A stretch of 64,000 nucleotides of DNA from the NCBI RefSeq assembly GCF_008122505.1, contig NZ_VSSB01000002.1:124001-188000 (forward strand). The letters are read 5' to 3'. Below are positions 48,792-60,504 of this stretch, piece after piece (the first letter of the stretch is position 1; every line of letters starts with the position of its first letter). The DNA is from Agromyces mariniharenae (GTDB taxonomy: Bacteria > Actinomycetota > Actinomycetes > Actinomycetales > Microbacteriaceae). The translations under genes and the position numbers were made by a program. A model generated the notes under the pieces. That model was not told the origin of the DNA. It worked only from the letters and a program-made list of their open reading frames with translations, and did no database searches.

Positions 48792-49933
48792 GGCTTCACG
48801 ATAGCGCGCACCACCGACACTGCCCGGGCGACGGCGGCCGCGGCATCCGCCACGTCGTGCTCGGACGTCTCGGCGCCGAGCGTGAACCGCACGGCGGTCT
48901 GCGCGAGCTCGGCGGGCAGGCCGATCGCGGTGAGCACGTGCGACGGCTCGTCGCTGCCCGCGGCGCACGCCGACCCGCTCGAGCAGATCACGCCGTCGCG
49001 CTCGAGCTCGAGCAGCACGGCCTCGCCGCTCGTGCCCGGGAAGACGTACGAGACCGTGCCGGGCAGCCGGTGCACGGGATCGCCGGTGAGCACGGCTTCG
49101 GGCACCTCGGCGGCGATGCGCGCCACGAGCGGGTTCGCGAGCGCGCGGACGCGGGTCGCGGCATCCGCTCGCTCCTCCTCGGCGAGGCGCAACGCCGTCG
49201 CGAACGCCACGGCGCCCGCCACGTTCTCGGTCCCCGAGCGTCGCCCGCGCTCCTGGCCGCCGCCGTGCACGACGGGTTCGAGGGGGATCCGGCCGCGCAC
49301 GACCAGCGCGCCCGTGCCCTTGGGCGCCCCGACCTTGTGGCCGGCGAGCGAGAGCGCGTCGACGCCGAGCCCGTCGAGCGAGAGCGGCAGCCAGCCGGCC
49401 GCCTGCACGGCATCCGTGTGGAATCGCGCGCCCGCGGCGTGCGCGAGCTCGGCGAGCTCGGCGACGGGCTGCACCGTGCCGATCTCGTTGTTCGCGAGCT
49501 GCACCGACACGAGCGCGGTGTCGGGGCGGATGACGCGCGCCAGCGCCTCGGGATGCACCAGGCCGCCCGCGTCGACCTCGACCTCGTCGACCGTGAAGCC
49601 GTGCACGCGTGCGAGGTGATCCGCGGACTCGAGTACCGCCTCGTGCTCGATCGGGGAGACGACGACGTGACGGCCGCGCGGGTTCGCGAGCGCGATGCCC
49701 TTGATCGCGAGGTTGTCGGCCTCGGTGCCGCCGCTCGTGAACACGACGTCGCCGGGGCGGCATCCGACGACGGCGGCCACCTCGGCCCGCGCCGACTCGA
49801 GCGCCCGGGAGGCCTCGTCGCCCAGCCCGTGGTGGCTCGACGGGTTGCCGAACGACCCCGTGAGGAAGGGCCACATCGCCTCCAGCGCCTCGCGGCGCAC
49901 GGGCGTGGTGGCGGCGTGGTCGAGGAAGATCAC
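48788..49933 (-). CDS. Cysteine desulfurase (NifS/IscS-like)
   Basis: 381 aa, class V PLP enzyme. FLDHAATTPVRREAL at the N-terminus, the PLP Lys in LAGHKVGAPKG, and the catalytic Cys in CSSGSACAAGS. In this operon it most likely supplies sulfur to build the [4Fe-4S] cluster of NadA, as known for NifS next to nad genes in Bacillus. The GTG start at 49933 overlaps the nadC stop as GTGA, and its own stop overlaps the next ATG. Confidence 0.92.
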   Translation of the reverse strand: MIFLDHAATTPVRREALEAMWPFLTGSFGNPSSHHGLGDEASRALESARAEVAAVVGCRPGDVVFTSGGTEADNLAIKGIALANPRGRHVVVSPIEHEAVLESADHLARVHGFTVDEVEVDAGGLVHPEALARVIRPDTALVSVQLANNEIGTVQPVAELAELAHAAGARFHTDAVQAAGWLPLSLDGLGVDALSLAGHKVGAPKGTGALVVRGRIPLEPVVHGGGQERGRRSGTENVAGAVAFATALRLAEEERADAATRVRALANPLVARIAAEVPEAVLTGDPVHRLPGTVSYVFPGTSGEAVLLELERDGVICSSGSACAAGSDEPSHVLTAIGLPAELAQTAVRFTLGAETSEHDVADAAAAVARAVSVVRAIVKP

Positions 49934-50841
49934 GGGGAGACTTCCGGGGCGGGCGCGGCCGACGCGGCGGTCGCGGCATCCGACGACGGCGCCTCGATGA
50001 CGACGTCGAGCCCGAGGTCGAGCGCGCGCGCCGAGTGCGTGAGCGCGCCGACCGAGATCACGTCGACGCCGGTGGCGGCGATCGCGGCGACGGTGTCGAG
50101 CGAGACGCCGCCGGATGCCTCGACCACGGCCCGTCCGCCGATGCGCTCGACGCCGGTGCGAAGGTCGTCGAGCGTGAAGTTGTCGAGCATGATCGTGTCG
50201 GCGCCGCCGGCGAGCACGGCGTCGAGCTGGTCGAGCCGGTCGACCTCGACCTCGAGGTGGGCGGTGTGCGGCATCCGCTCGCGTGCCTCGCGCAGCGCCG
50301 TGGCGAGGTCGCGCCCGCCCGCGGTGAGCACGGCGAGGTGGTTGTCCTTCGCCATGATCGCGTCGGACAGCGACCGGCGGTGGTTGCGGCCGCCGCCGTC
50401 GCGCACGGCCTGTCGCTCGAGGCTGCGCAGTCCCGGCGTCGTCTTGCGCGTGTCGACGATGCGGGCGCGCGTGCCCGCGACGGCGGCGACGTACCGCGCC
50501 GTGAGCGTCGCGACGCCCGACATGCGCTGCACGAGGTTGAGGCCGACGCGCTCGGCCGTGAGGATGCCGCGGGCCGGCCCCGTGACCCGGGCGAGCACCG
50601 TGCCCGCCTCGAACGCGTCGCCGTCGGCGGCGAGGCGCTCCACGACGATCCGCGGGTCGGTGAGGCGGAACGCCGCCGCGAACACCTCGACGCCGCTCAG
50701 CACGCCCGGCTCGCGCGCGACGAGGTCGGCGGTCGCCGTCGCCTCCACCGGGATGAGCGTCTCGGACGTGAGGTCGCCCCAGGGCGCGTCCTCGTCGAGC
50801 GCGGCGATGACGATGCGGTCGATCTCGCGGACGTCGGTCAT
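49930..50841 (-). CDS. nadC: Nicotinate-nucleotide pyrophosphorylase (carboxylating)
   Basis: 303 aa, quinolinate phosphoribosyltransferase. Conserved DAPWGDLTSE, RMSGVATLT, VDTRKTTPGLR, RNHRRSLSDAIMAKDNH and VEVEVDRLDQL. It makes nicotinate mononucleotide from quinolinate and PRPP. The ATG overlaps the nadB stop (ATGA) and its stop overlaps the next start, so the operon is translated as a chain. The C-terminal 20 residues are Ala/Ser/Pro-rich. Confidence 0.96.
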   Translation of the reverse strand: MTDVREIDRIVIAALDEDAPWGDLTSETLIPVEATATADLVAREPGVLSGVEVFAAAFRLTDPRIVVERLAADGDAFEAGTVLARVTGPARGILTAERVGLNLVQRMSGVATLTARYVAAVAGTRARIVDTRKTTPGLRSLERQAVRDGGGRNHRRSLSDAIMAKDNHLAVLTAGGRDLATALREARERMPHTAHLEVEVDRLDQLDAVLAGGADTIMLDNFTLDDLRTGVERIGGRAVVEASGGVSLDTVAAIAATGVDVISVGALTHSARALDLGLDVVIEAPSSDAATAASAAPAPEVSP

Positions 50842-52424
50842 CAGGCGGCCTCCTCGAGGGCGTCGGCGGCGACGGACGGGGTCGTGGGCGCCGCCACGAG
50901 CGGCTCTGCGGTCGCGGCATCCGGGTCGTCGGTGCGGAAGTGCGCGCCGACGCTGCCCGTCCGCGCGATCGCGGCGGCGACGGTGAGTCGCGCGAGGTCG
51001 AGCAGGTTGCGGTCCTCCGCGGTGCGGCGGTCGACGACCACGGGCGCGCTCCAGGCGTCGAGCGCAGCGGATGCCGCGGCGAGACCCACGCCCGAGCGCT
51101 CGAGCCCGGCGTGCTCCCACATGAGCGCCTGCAGCGCGCCCCGGTCGACCGTGTCCAGGAGATCCACCGTCTCCACGCGCGAGATGCAGGAAGAATCGGC
51201 CGACACGCCGCGAACGAGGGTGGTCCTGTCGGCGTGTCGCCCGGAAGTTCCTGCAGACATCGTTGCGACGCCGAGCGCGCGGGCCGCGCGGTCGGCGAAC
51301 ACCGCGGCCTCGAGCAGCGAGTTCGACGCCAGCCGGTTCGCGCCGTGCACGCCGGTGCGCGCGCACTCGCCCACGGCGAAGAGCCCGGGCAGCGTCGTGC
51401 GGCCGTCGAGGTCGGTGACCACCCCGCCCATGGCGTAGTGCGCGGCGGGCGTGATCGGCACGGGCTGCGTGCCCCAGTCGAAGCCCGCATCGCGGCACGC
51501 CGCGTCGATGCCGGGGAACCGCGCGGCGAGGAACTCCGCGCCGAGCGCCGTCGCGTCGAGGAACACCGGTCGGCCGTCCTGCTGGGCCATGCGCTTCCAC
51601 ACCGCCCGGGCGACGACGTCGCGCGGGGCGAGTTCGGCGCGCGGGTCGACGTCGGGCATGAACCGGTCGCCGTGCTCGTCGACGATCACGGCGCCCTCGC
51701 CGCGCACCGCTTCGGAGGCGAGCGGCGTGCCAGGGGCTGCGAGCGCGGTCGGGTGGAACTGGACGAACTCGAGGTCGGCGACCTCGGCTCCGGCACGCCA
51801 TGCGGCCGCCACGCCGTCGCCGGTCGCGACGTCGGGGTTGGTCGTATGCCGGTAGAGGCATCCGCTGCCCCCGGTGGCGAGCACGACGGCGTCGGCCCGC
51901 ACCTCGGTGAAGCCGGATGCCGCGAGCAGGCGCGCACCCACGACGCATCCGCGCTCGACCAGCAGGTCGACGAGCATGGTGTGCTCGTGCACGCGCACCG
52001 CGCGACGGCGCACCGTGGCGACCAGCGCGGACTCGATCGCCGCACCCGTGCCGTCGCCGCCGGCGTGCAGGATGCGTGCGCGGGAATGCGCCGCCTCGAG
52101 GCCTCGCGCGAGGCCCGAGTCGCCGCGGTCGAACGCGACGCCGAAGCGGATGAGGTCGCGAACGCGGGCCGGTCCCTCGTCGCAGAGCACACGGACCGCC
52201 GCGGGGTCGGACAAGCCCGCTCCCGCCGCGATCGTGTCGGCGTAGTGGCGTTCGACCGAGTCGTCGGGGAACAGCGCCGCCGCGATCCCGCCCTGGGCGT
52301 GGCGCGTGCTGCCCTCGACGAGCGCGGCCTTCGTGACCACCTCGACCTCGTGGCCCGCGTCCGCGGCCTTGACCGCGATCCACAGGCCGGCGATGCCGCC
52401 GCCGATCACGAGCACGCGCGCCAT
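50841..52424 (-). CDS. nadB: L-aspartate oxidase with an inserted palindromic-element peptide
   Basis: 527 aa. The FAD site is VIGGGIAGLW, followed by STRHAQGGIAAAL, EFVQFHPTAL and GLFAVGECARTGVHGANRLASNSLLEA. It oxidises aspartate to iminoaspartate for NadA. After the flavin domain, a stretch of about 28 residues (MSAGTSGRHADR... to SSCISR) is encoded by a nested palindrome at 51185-51255. It uses codons rare elsewhere here (TCT, ACT, GTT, AGG, CGA), so it looks inserted in frame into the linker before the C-terminal helical domain. Starts 2 bp after the nadA stop. Confidence 0.94.
   Translation of the reverse strand: MARVLVIGGGIAGLWIAVKAADAGHEVEVVTKAALVEGSTRHAQGGIAAALFPDDSVERHYADTIAAGAGLSDPAAVRVLCDEGPARVRDLIRFGVAFDRGDSGLARGLEAAHSRARILHAGGDGTGAAIESALVATVRRRAVRVHEHTMLVDLLVERGCVVGARLLAASGFTEVRADAVVLATGGSGCLYRHTTNPDVATGDGVAAAWRAGAEVADLEFVQFHPTALAAPGTPLASEAVRGEGAVIVDEHGDRFMPDVDPRAELAPRDVVARAVWKRMAQQDGRPVFLDATALGAEFLAARFPGIDAACRDAGFDWGTQPVPITPAAHYAMGGVVTDLDGRTTLPGLFAVGECARTGVHGANRLASNSLLEAAVFADRAARALGVATMSAGTSGRHADRTTLVRGVSADSSCISRVETVDLLDTVDRGALQALMWEHAGLERSGVGLAAASAALDAWSAPVVVDRRTAEDRNLLDLARLTVAAAIARTGSVGAHFRTDDPDAATAEPLVAAPTTPSVAADALEEAA
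51185..51255. repeat. Nested palindromic element inside nadB (copy A)
   Basis: Outer arms TGCAGGAA (51185-51192) and TTCCTGCA (51248-51255). Inner arms CGACACGCCG (51201-51210) and CGGCGTGTCG (51230-51239) are perfect. Total 71 bp, entirely within the nadB reading frame. A related 73-bp element is at 54687-54759. Confidence 0.8.
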
Positions 52425-52426
52425 GG

Positions 52427-53779
52427 TCAGGCTCCTGCCGGAACCGCGGCTGGCGTCGCAGCCGGCGGCTTCGCCGCGAGCATCCGCTCGAGGGCGAGCC
52501 GCGCCGGGTCGGCGACCGTGTCGGGCACGGTGATGCGGTTGACGACCCGGCCCGCGACGAGCTCCTCGAGCACCCAGGCGAGGTAGCCCGGGTGGATGCG
52601 GTACATCGTCGAGCACGGGCACACCACGGGGTCGAGGCAGAAGATCGTGTGCTCGGGGTGCTCCGCCGCGAGCCGCTGCACGAGGTTGATCTCGGTGCCG
52701 ATCGCGAAGGTCGAGCCGGCGGGGGCCGCGGCGATGGCCTTCACGATGAAATCGGTCGAGCCCGCGGCATCCGCTGCGTCGACGACCGGCATGGGGCACT
52801 CGGGGTGCACGATGACCTGCACGCCCGGGTGCTCGCGGCGCGCCTGCTCGATCTGGTCGACGGTGAACCGGCGGTGCACCGAGCAGAAGCCGTGCCACAG
52901 GATGACGCGGGCGTGGGTGAGCTCCTCGGCGGAATTTCCGCCGAGCGCCTTGCGGGGGTTCCACATCGGCATCTGCTCGAGCGGCACGCCCATGGCCTTC
53001 GCGGTGTTGCGGCCGAGGTGCTGGTCGGGGAAGAAGAGCACGCGCTGCCCGCGCTCGAACGCCCACTCCAGCACCGTGCGCGCGTTCGACGACGTGCAGA
53101 CGATGCCGCCGTTGCGGCCGACGAAGCCCTTGAGCGCTGCCGACGAGTTCATGTACGTGACCGGGATGACCGGCACGCGGCCGTCGGCGCCGGGGGTCGC
53201 CAGGTCGCCGTAGACCTCCTCGAGCTGCTCCCAGCACTCCTCGACGCTCGACTCGTCGGCCATGTCGGCCATCGAGCAGCCCGCTGCGAGGTTCGGCAGG
53301 ATGACGGCCTGCTCGGGCTTGGAGAGCAGGTCGGCGGTCTCGGCCATGAAGTGCACGCCGCAGAACACGATCGCCTCGGCGTCGGGCTTCGTCAGCGCTG
53401 CGTTCGCGAGCTGGAACGAGTCGCCCACGAAGTCGGCGTGCTCCACGACCTCGTCGCGCTGGTAGAAGTGCCCGAGCACGACGACGCGGTCGCCGAGCGT
53501 GGCCTTCGCGGCCCGGATGCGATCGTGCAGCTCGGCGTCGGACGCGCGGCGGTACTCGTCGGGCAGGGCGCCTTGGCGCGGCGAGCCGGTCGGGATGACG
53601 TCGCCCATCGACGCGCCCGGCCCGTAGCCCGCGGGCCCGCGGTCGAACTCCCACGGACCCTTCGCGAGCTCGGGCGCGCAGGTGGAGCCGGCCGACGAGC
53701 CCGTCGAGATGAGGCGGATCGAGCGGTCGACGGATGCCGCGAGCCGGACGTCGCGGGCGGGAGGCTGGACGATGGTCAT
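52427..53779 (-). CDS. nadA: Quinolinate synthase
   Basis: 450 aa, the long actinobacterial form with about 80 extra N-terminal residues. It condenses iminoaspartate with DHAP to quinolinate using a [4Fe-4S] cluster. VVLGHFYQRDEVVEHAD, FCGVHFMAETADLL (cluster Cys), VTYMNSSAALKG, SVHRRFTVDQI and CPCSTMYRIHP (cluster Cys) are present. First nad biosynthetic gene, 74 bp after nrtR. Expression is presumably controlled from the nrtR promoter. Confidence 0.96.
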   Translation of the reverse strand: MTIVQPPARDVRLAASVDRSIRLISTGSSAGSTCAPELAKGPWEFDRGPAGYGPGASMGDVIPTGSPRQGALPDEYRRASDAELHDRIRAAKATLGDRVVVLGHFYQRDEVVEHADFVGDSFQLANAALTKPDAEAIVFCGVHFMAETADLLSKPEQAVILPNLAAGCSMADMADESSVEECWEQLEEVYGDLATPGADGRVPVIPVTYMNSSAALKGFVGRNGGIVCTSSNARTVLEWAFERGQRVLFFPDQHLGRNTAKAMGVPLEQMPMWNPRKALGGNSAEELTHARVILWHGFCSVHRRFTVDQIEQARREHPGVQVIVHPECPMPVVDAADAAGSTDFIVKAIAAAPAGSTFAIGTEINLVQRLAAEHPEHTIFCLDPVVCPCSTMYRIHPGYLAWVLEELVAGRVVNRITVPDTVADPARLALERMLAAKPPAATPAAVPAGA

Positions 53780-53819
53780 GATCGGCTCCTCGACGGTGGT
53801 GGGTCGGTGGTGGGCGGTG

Positions 53820-53857
53820 GGTGGATCAGCGCGGGTGGATCAGCGCGGGTGGCTCAG
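53820..53857. repeat. 14-bp tandem repeat over the nrtR stop
   Basis: GGTGGATCAGCGCG at 53820-53833 and 53834-53847, with a third, diverged start at 53848 whose CTCA contains the nrtR TGA (complement). Confidence 0.75.
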
Positions 53858-54552
53858 AGGTGGATGGGGTCGGGAGCGGGCGCCATCGCGGACGCCGTGT
53901 CGAAGCGGTAGAGGGCCGGCGGGCGATGCCGGGTGCCCGAGAGGCGCTCGCCGGTGTCGACGAGCGTGCCCGAGGCCTCCATGGTGCGGCGGAAGTTCGC
54001 GGGGTCGAGCCGCTTGCGGAGCACGACCTCGTGCACCGCGCGGAGCTCGGCCAGGGTGAACGTCTCGCCGAGGAACGCGTGCGCGATGCGCGAGTACTCG
54101 AGCTTCGTGCGCAGCCGCCCCAGGGCGTAGTCGATGATCGCGCGGTGGTCGAACGCGAGCTCGGGCAGCTCGTCCTCGTCGAACCACTGCACGTTCTCGT
54201 CGGACACGGCGCGCTCGACCTCGTCGGAGTGCACCAGCGCCCAGTACACGACCGAGACGACGCGCTCGTCGGGGGAGCGGTCGACCGCGCCGAACGTGTA
54301 GAGCTGCTCGAGGTACTTCGGCGTGAGCCCGGTGGTCTCGGCGAGCGTGCGGGCCGCCGCGCCCTCGAGCGCCTCGTCGACGGGGAGCCAGCCGCCGGGC
54401 AGTGCCCAGCGTCCGAGGCCCGGTTCGCGGAGCCGCCGGACGAGCGGCAGGCGGAGGCTGGGGCGCTCGGCGCCCTCGTCGGGGCTGAGGGCGAAGATCA
54501 CCGTGGAGACGGCGAGGCGCGCCGGCGCGGCCGGGTCGTGCTGCTGCGGCAT
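53854..54552 (-). CDS. nrtR: NUDIX-domain regulator of NAD synthesis
   Basis: 232 aa. The NUDIX-like domain (VSTVIFALSP..., GRWALPGGWLPVDEALEGAAARTLAETTGL) is followed by a C-terminal winged helix (FTLAELRAVHEVVLRKRLDPANFRRTMEASG). The NUDIX box has drifted (GW.P for GF.E), as in NrtR repressors that bind ADP-ribose rather than hydrolyse it. It heads the nadABC operon, and two GTCA-N3-TGAC operators lie just upstream of its start, so autorepression is expected. Confidence 0.9.
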   Translation of the reverse strand: MPQQHDPAAPARLAVSTVIFALSPDEGAERPSLRLPLVRRLREPGLGRWALPGGWLPVDEALEGAAARTLAETTGLTPKYLEQLYTFGAVDRSPDERVVSVVYWALVHSDEVERAVSDENVQWFDEDELPELAFDHRAIIDYALGRLRTKLEYSRIAHAFLGETFTLAELRAVHEVVLRKRLDPANFRRTMEASGTLVDTGERLSGTRHRPPALYRFDTASAMAPAPDPIHL

Positions 54553-54581
54553 CCGTGGCCCCTCATTCGATCGACGTCGTC

Positions 54582-54602
54582 TTAGAGTCAGGATGACTCG
54601 AA
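54582..54602. promoter_or_regulatory. NrtR operator 1
   Basis: The core GAGTCA-GGA-TGACTC is a perfect palindrome flanked by TTA and GAA. It fits the GT-N7-AC signature described for NrtR. It lies 30 bp upstream of the nrtR start. Confidence 0.72.
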
Positions 54603-54616
54603 GTGCTGGAACCAGC

Positions 54617-54637
54617 TTACAGTCAAAGTGACACGAA
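54617..54637. promoter_or_regulatory. NrtR operator 2
   Basis: AGTCA-AAG-TGAC core with the same TTA/CGAA flanks; 16 of 21 bases match operator 1. Centre-to-centre spacing is 35 bp. Confidence 0.7.
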
Positions 54638-54686
54638 CGCGAATTCGTGACGTCATGGTGCGGCGAGGATGCGAGTGACGATGCGT

Positions 54687-54759
54687 ATGCAGGAAGAGCG
54701 GGATGCCGGTCGGCATGTCGCGCCGTGACACGCCGACGTCACTGCAGTCGTTCCTGCAT
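54687..54759. repeat. Nested palindromic element, intergenic (copy B)
   Basis: Outer arms ATGCAGGAA (54687-54695) and TTCCTGCAT (54751-54759) are perfect. Inner arms GTCGGCATGTC (54709-54719) and GACACGCCGAC (54727-54737) match at 10 of 11. It shares outer arms and the CGACACGCC-type inner word with copy A in nadB, with the inner pair in the opposite order. Confidence 0.78.
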
Positions 54760-54919
54760 TCGTGCCGGCCACGCGGCCGCACCGCCCCCGGCCACGGCGG
54801 GACCGCCACGGCCGGGAACCTCTCCGGCGATGGCGCCATCCCGGCCGGCACCGTCTCCGCCAGGGCACCATCCCGGCCGGCAGGGTCTCCGACGCGCCCG
54901 CGCCCGCGCCCGCGTCGGC

Positions 54920-54925
54920 TAGGAT
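54920..54925 (+). promoter_or_regulatory. -10 box of the gcv operon
   Basis: TAGGAT about 35-40 bp before the riboswitch; predicts a leader of about 340 nt. Confidence 0.5.
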
Positions 54926-54959
54926 CGGCGGTACAACCTCACACCGGGCCATCGACGCG

Positions 54960-55230
54960 TCGCGGGAGAGCCGGACAGTTCCAGCAGGAGACACACTTCC
55001 AGCAGGAGACACTGGGCCGGCACCGAAGGAGCAAGCCTCCCCGCCAATCTCTCAGGTCACACACCGCGATGACGAGGCCGCTCTGAAAAGTGGATCGAGC
55101 GGAGCGAGATCCAGGTCGAGCACGGCAGGCGTAGCCTGACCCGTATCGACCCTCCTCCGACCGGGCCCGCCGACGGTGAAAGCGCGAACCACGCGTGAAG
55201 CTCTCAGGCCCATGACAGAGGGGGAGTTCC
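54960..55230 (+). ncRNA. Tandem glycine riboswitch
   Basis: Aptamer 1 shows CGCGGGAGAGCC, then GGCACCGAAGGAGCAAGCC, then AATCTCTCAGGTCACA, then GACGAGGCCGCTCTGAAAAG. Aptamer 2 (about 55170-55226) shows GACGGTGAAAGCGC, GAAGCTCTCAGGCCCATGAC and AGAGGGGGAG. This order matches actinobacterial gcvT riboswitches that sense glycine and turn on glycine cleavage. A variable loop of aptamer 1 contains a direct duplication of TTCCAGCAGGAGACAC (54979-54994 and 54997-55012). Confidence 0.9.
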
Positions 55231-55271
55231 CAGCGGCATCCGCCGACCGCCCACGCGACTCTGGAGAACTC

Positions 55272-56441
<1,170 letters not shown>

Positions 56442-56488
56442 CGCACCACGACCGAACCCACCGCACCGCCGACCGCGAGGAGAACCCC

Positions 56489-56860
56489 ATGACCGACCTG
56501 ACCGCCCTGCAGTACACCGAAGAGCACGAATGGGTGCTCGTCGACGGCGACACCGTGACGATCGGCATCACCGACTACGCCGCCGAGAAGCTCGGCGACG
56601 TCGTCTACGTCGACCTGCCCAAGGCGGGCACGCAGATCACCTCCGGCAACGTCGTCGGCGAGATCGAGTCGACCAAGTCGGTCGGCGAGCTGTTCGCCCC
56701 GGTCGACGGCGAGGTCGTCGAGGCGAACCAGGCCGTGATCGACGCGCCCGAGCTCGTGAACAGCGACCCCTTCGGCGAGGGCTGGCTCATCAAGGTCACC
56801 GCGCCGAACCTCCCGAAGCTGCTCACGCGCGACGAGTACCAGGCGCTCACCGGCGAGTAG
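56489..56860 (+). CDS. gcvH: Glycine cleavage system H protein
   Basis: 123 aa. The lipoyl-lysine motif is [20 protein letters not shown]. The rest is a single barrel-sandwich hybrid domain ([23 protein letters not shown]). It shuttles intermediates between GcvP and GcvT. It lies 47 bp after gcvT with a GAGGAGAA ribosome site, and 62 bp before gcvP. Confidence 0.97.
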   Translation: MTDLTALQYTEEHEWVLVDGDTVTIGITDYAAEKLGDVVYVDLPKAGTQITSGNVVGEIESTKSVGELFAPVDGEVVEANQAVIDAPELVNSDPFGEGWLIKVTAPNLPKLLTRDEYQALTGE

Positions 56861-56922
56861 ACGCCGGACCCACCAGCGACGCCGGTCCCGCCGGCGACAG
56901 ACCCACGACACGAAGGATCCCC

Positions 56923-59814
<2,892 letters not shown>

Positions 59815-59951
59815 CGTGGCCGGGCGCGGCGCGTAGCGACGCGGCAGGTCACGAAGGGCGGAGCAGGAGCGCTCGCGGCGCATCGCGCCGCGAAGCGTGT
59901 CCGGCAGACCTCGAAGCCGGACTGAACGGGGCCTCCCCGCGTAGAGTGCGG

Positions 59952-59977
59952 TGAACCTGAGACTTCTCACTCTCGTT
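59952..59977 (+). promoter_or_regulatory. ECF-type promoter of the sigma/anti-sigma pair
   Basis: TGAAC(CT) at 59952-59958 and CGTT(GTC) at 59974-59980 with 17 nt between AAC and CGTT. It resembles the TGAACC...CGTgtC promoters of SigL-type ECF factors and implies autoregulation. Confidence 0.6.
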
Positions 59978-59997
59978 GTCACCGCAGGAGGTGACGG

Positions 59998-60504
59998 ATG
60001 CCGCAGGACGACGATCGTCGGCTGGTCGCGCTGTACGACGCGCACGGGCCGTCGTTGTGGCGGTACGTCGTGCACCTCACGGGCGACCCGGCGGGTGCCG
60101 ACGACATCGTGCAGGAGACGCTGCTGCGCGCCTGGCGGAGCCCGCGCATCCTCGAGCAGGAGCCGGCGTCGACGCGGTCGTGGATGTTCACCGTCGCTCG
60201 GAACCTCGTGATCGACGAGGCCCGCAGCGCCCGTCGCCGGCACGAGATCGGCGTCGGCGAGCTGCCCGATCCCGGACGCGAGGACGGCACCGACCAGCTC
60301 TTCGAGAGCCTCCTGATCGAGGAGGCGCTGGCCGGCCTCGACTTCGAGCATCGCGCCGTGATCGTGCACGCCTACTACGGCGGATGCAGCATCGCGGAGG
60401 TCGCGCGACGCCTCGGCATCCCCGAGGGGACCGTCAAGTCGCGGCTGCACTACGGACTGCGGGCGCTGCGCCTCGCACTGCAGGAGAAGGGGGTGACGCG
60501 ATGA
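59998..60504 (+). CDS. RNA polymerase sigma factor, ECF type (SigL-like)
   Basis: 168 aa. Region 2: LYDAHGPSLWRYVVHLTGDPAGADDIVQETLLRAWRSPRIL, with TRSWMFTVARNLVIDEARSARRR. Region 4: LAGLDFEHRAVIVHAYYGGCSIAEVARRLGIPEGTVKSRLHYGLRAL. ATG 59998 has an almost perfect AGGAGGTGA site. The stop overlaps the anti-sigma ATG, the standard layout of a sigma/anti-sigma pair. Confidence 0.94.
   Translation: MPQDDDRRLVALYDAHGPSLWRYVVHLTGDPAGADDIVQETLLRAWRSPRILEQEPASTRSWMFTVARNLVIDEARSARRRHEIGVGELPDPGREDGTDQLFESLLIEEALAGLDFEHRAVIVHAYYGGCSIAEVARRLGIPEGTVKSRLHYGLRALRLALQEKGVTR

Noticed and set aside
55212..55271. Upstream ATG start for gcvT
   Set aside because: It lies within the second glycine aptamer; GTG 55272 has a proper ribosome-binding site and fits the family N-terminus.
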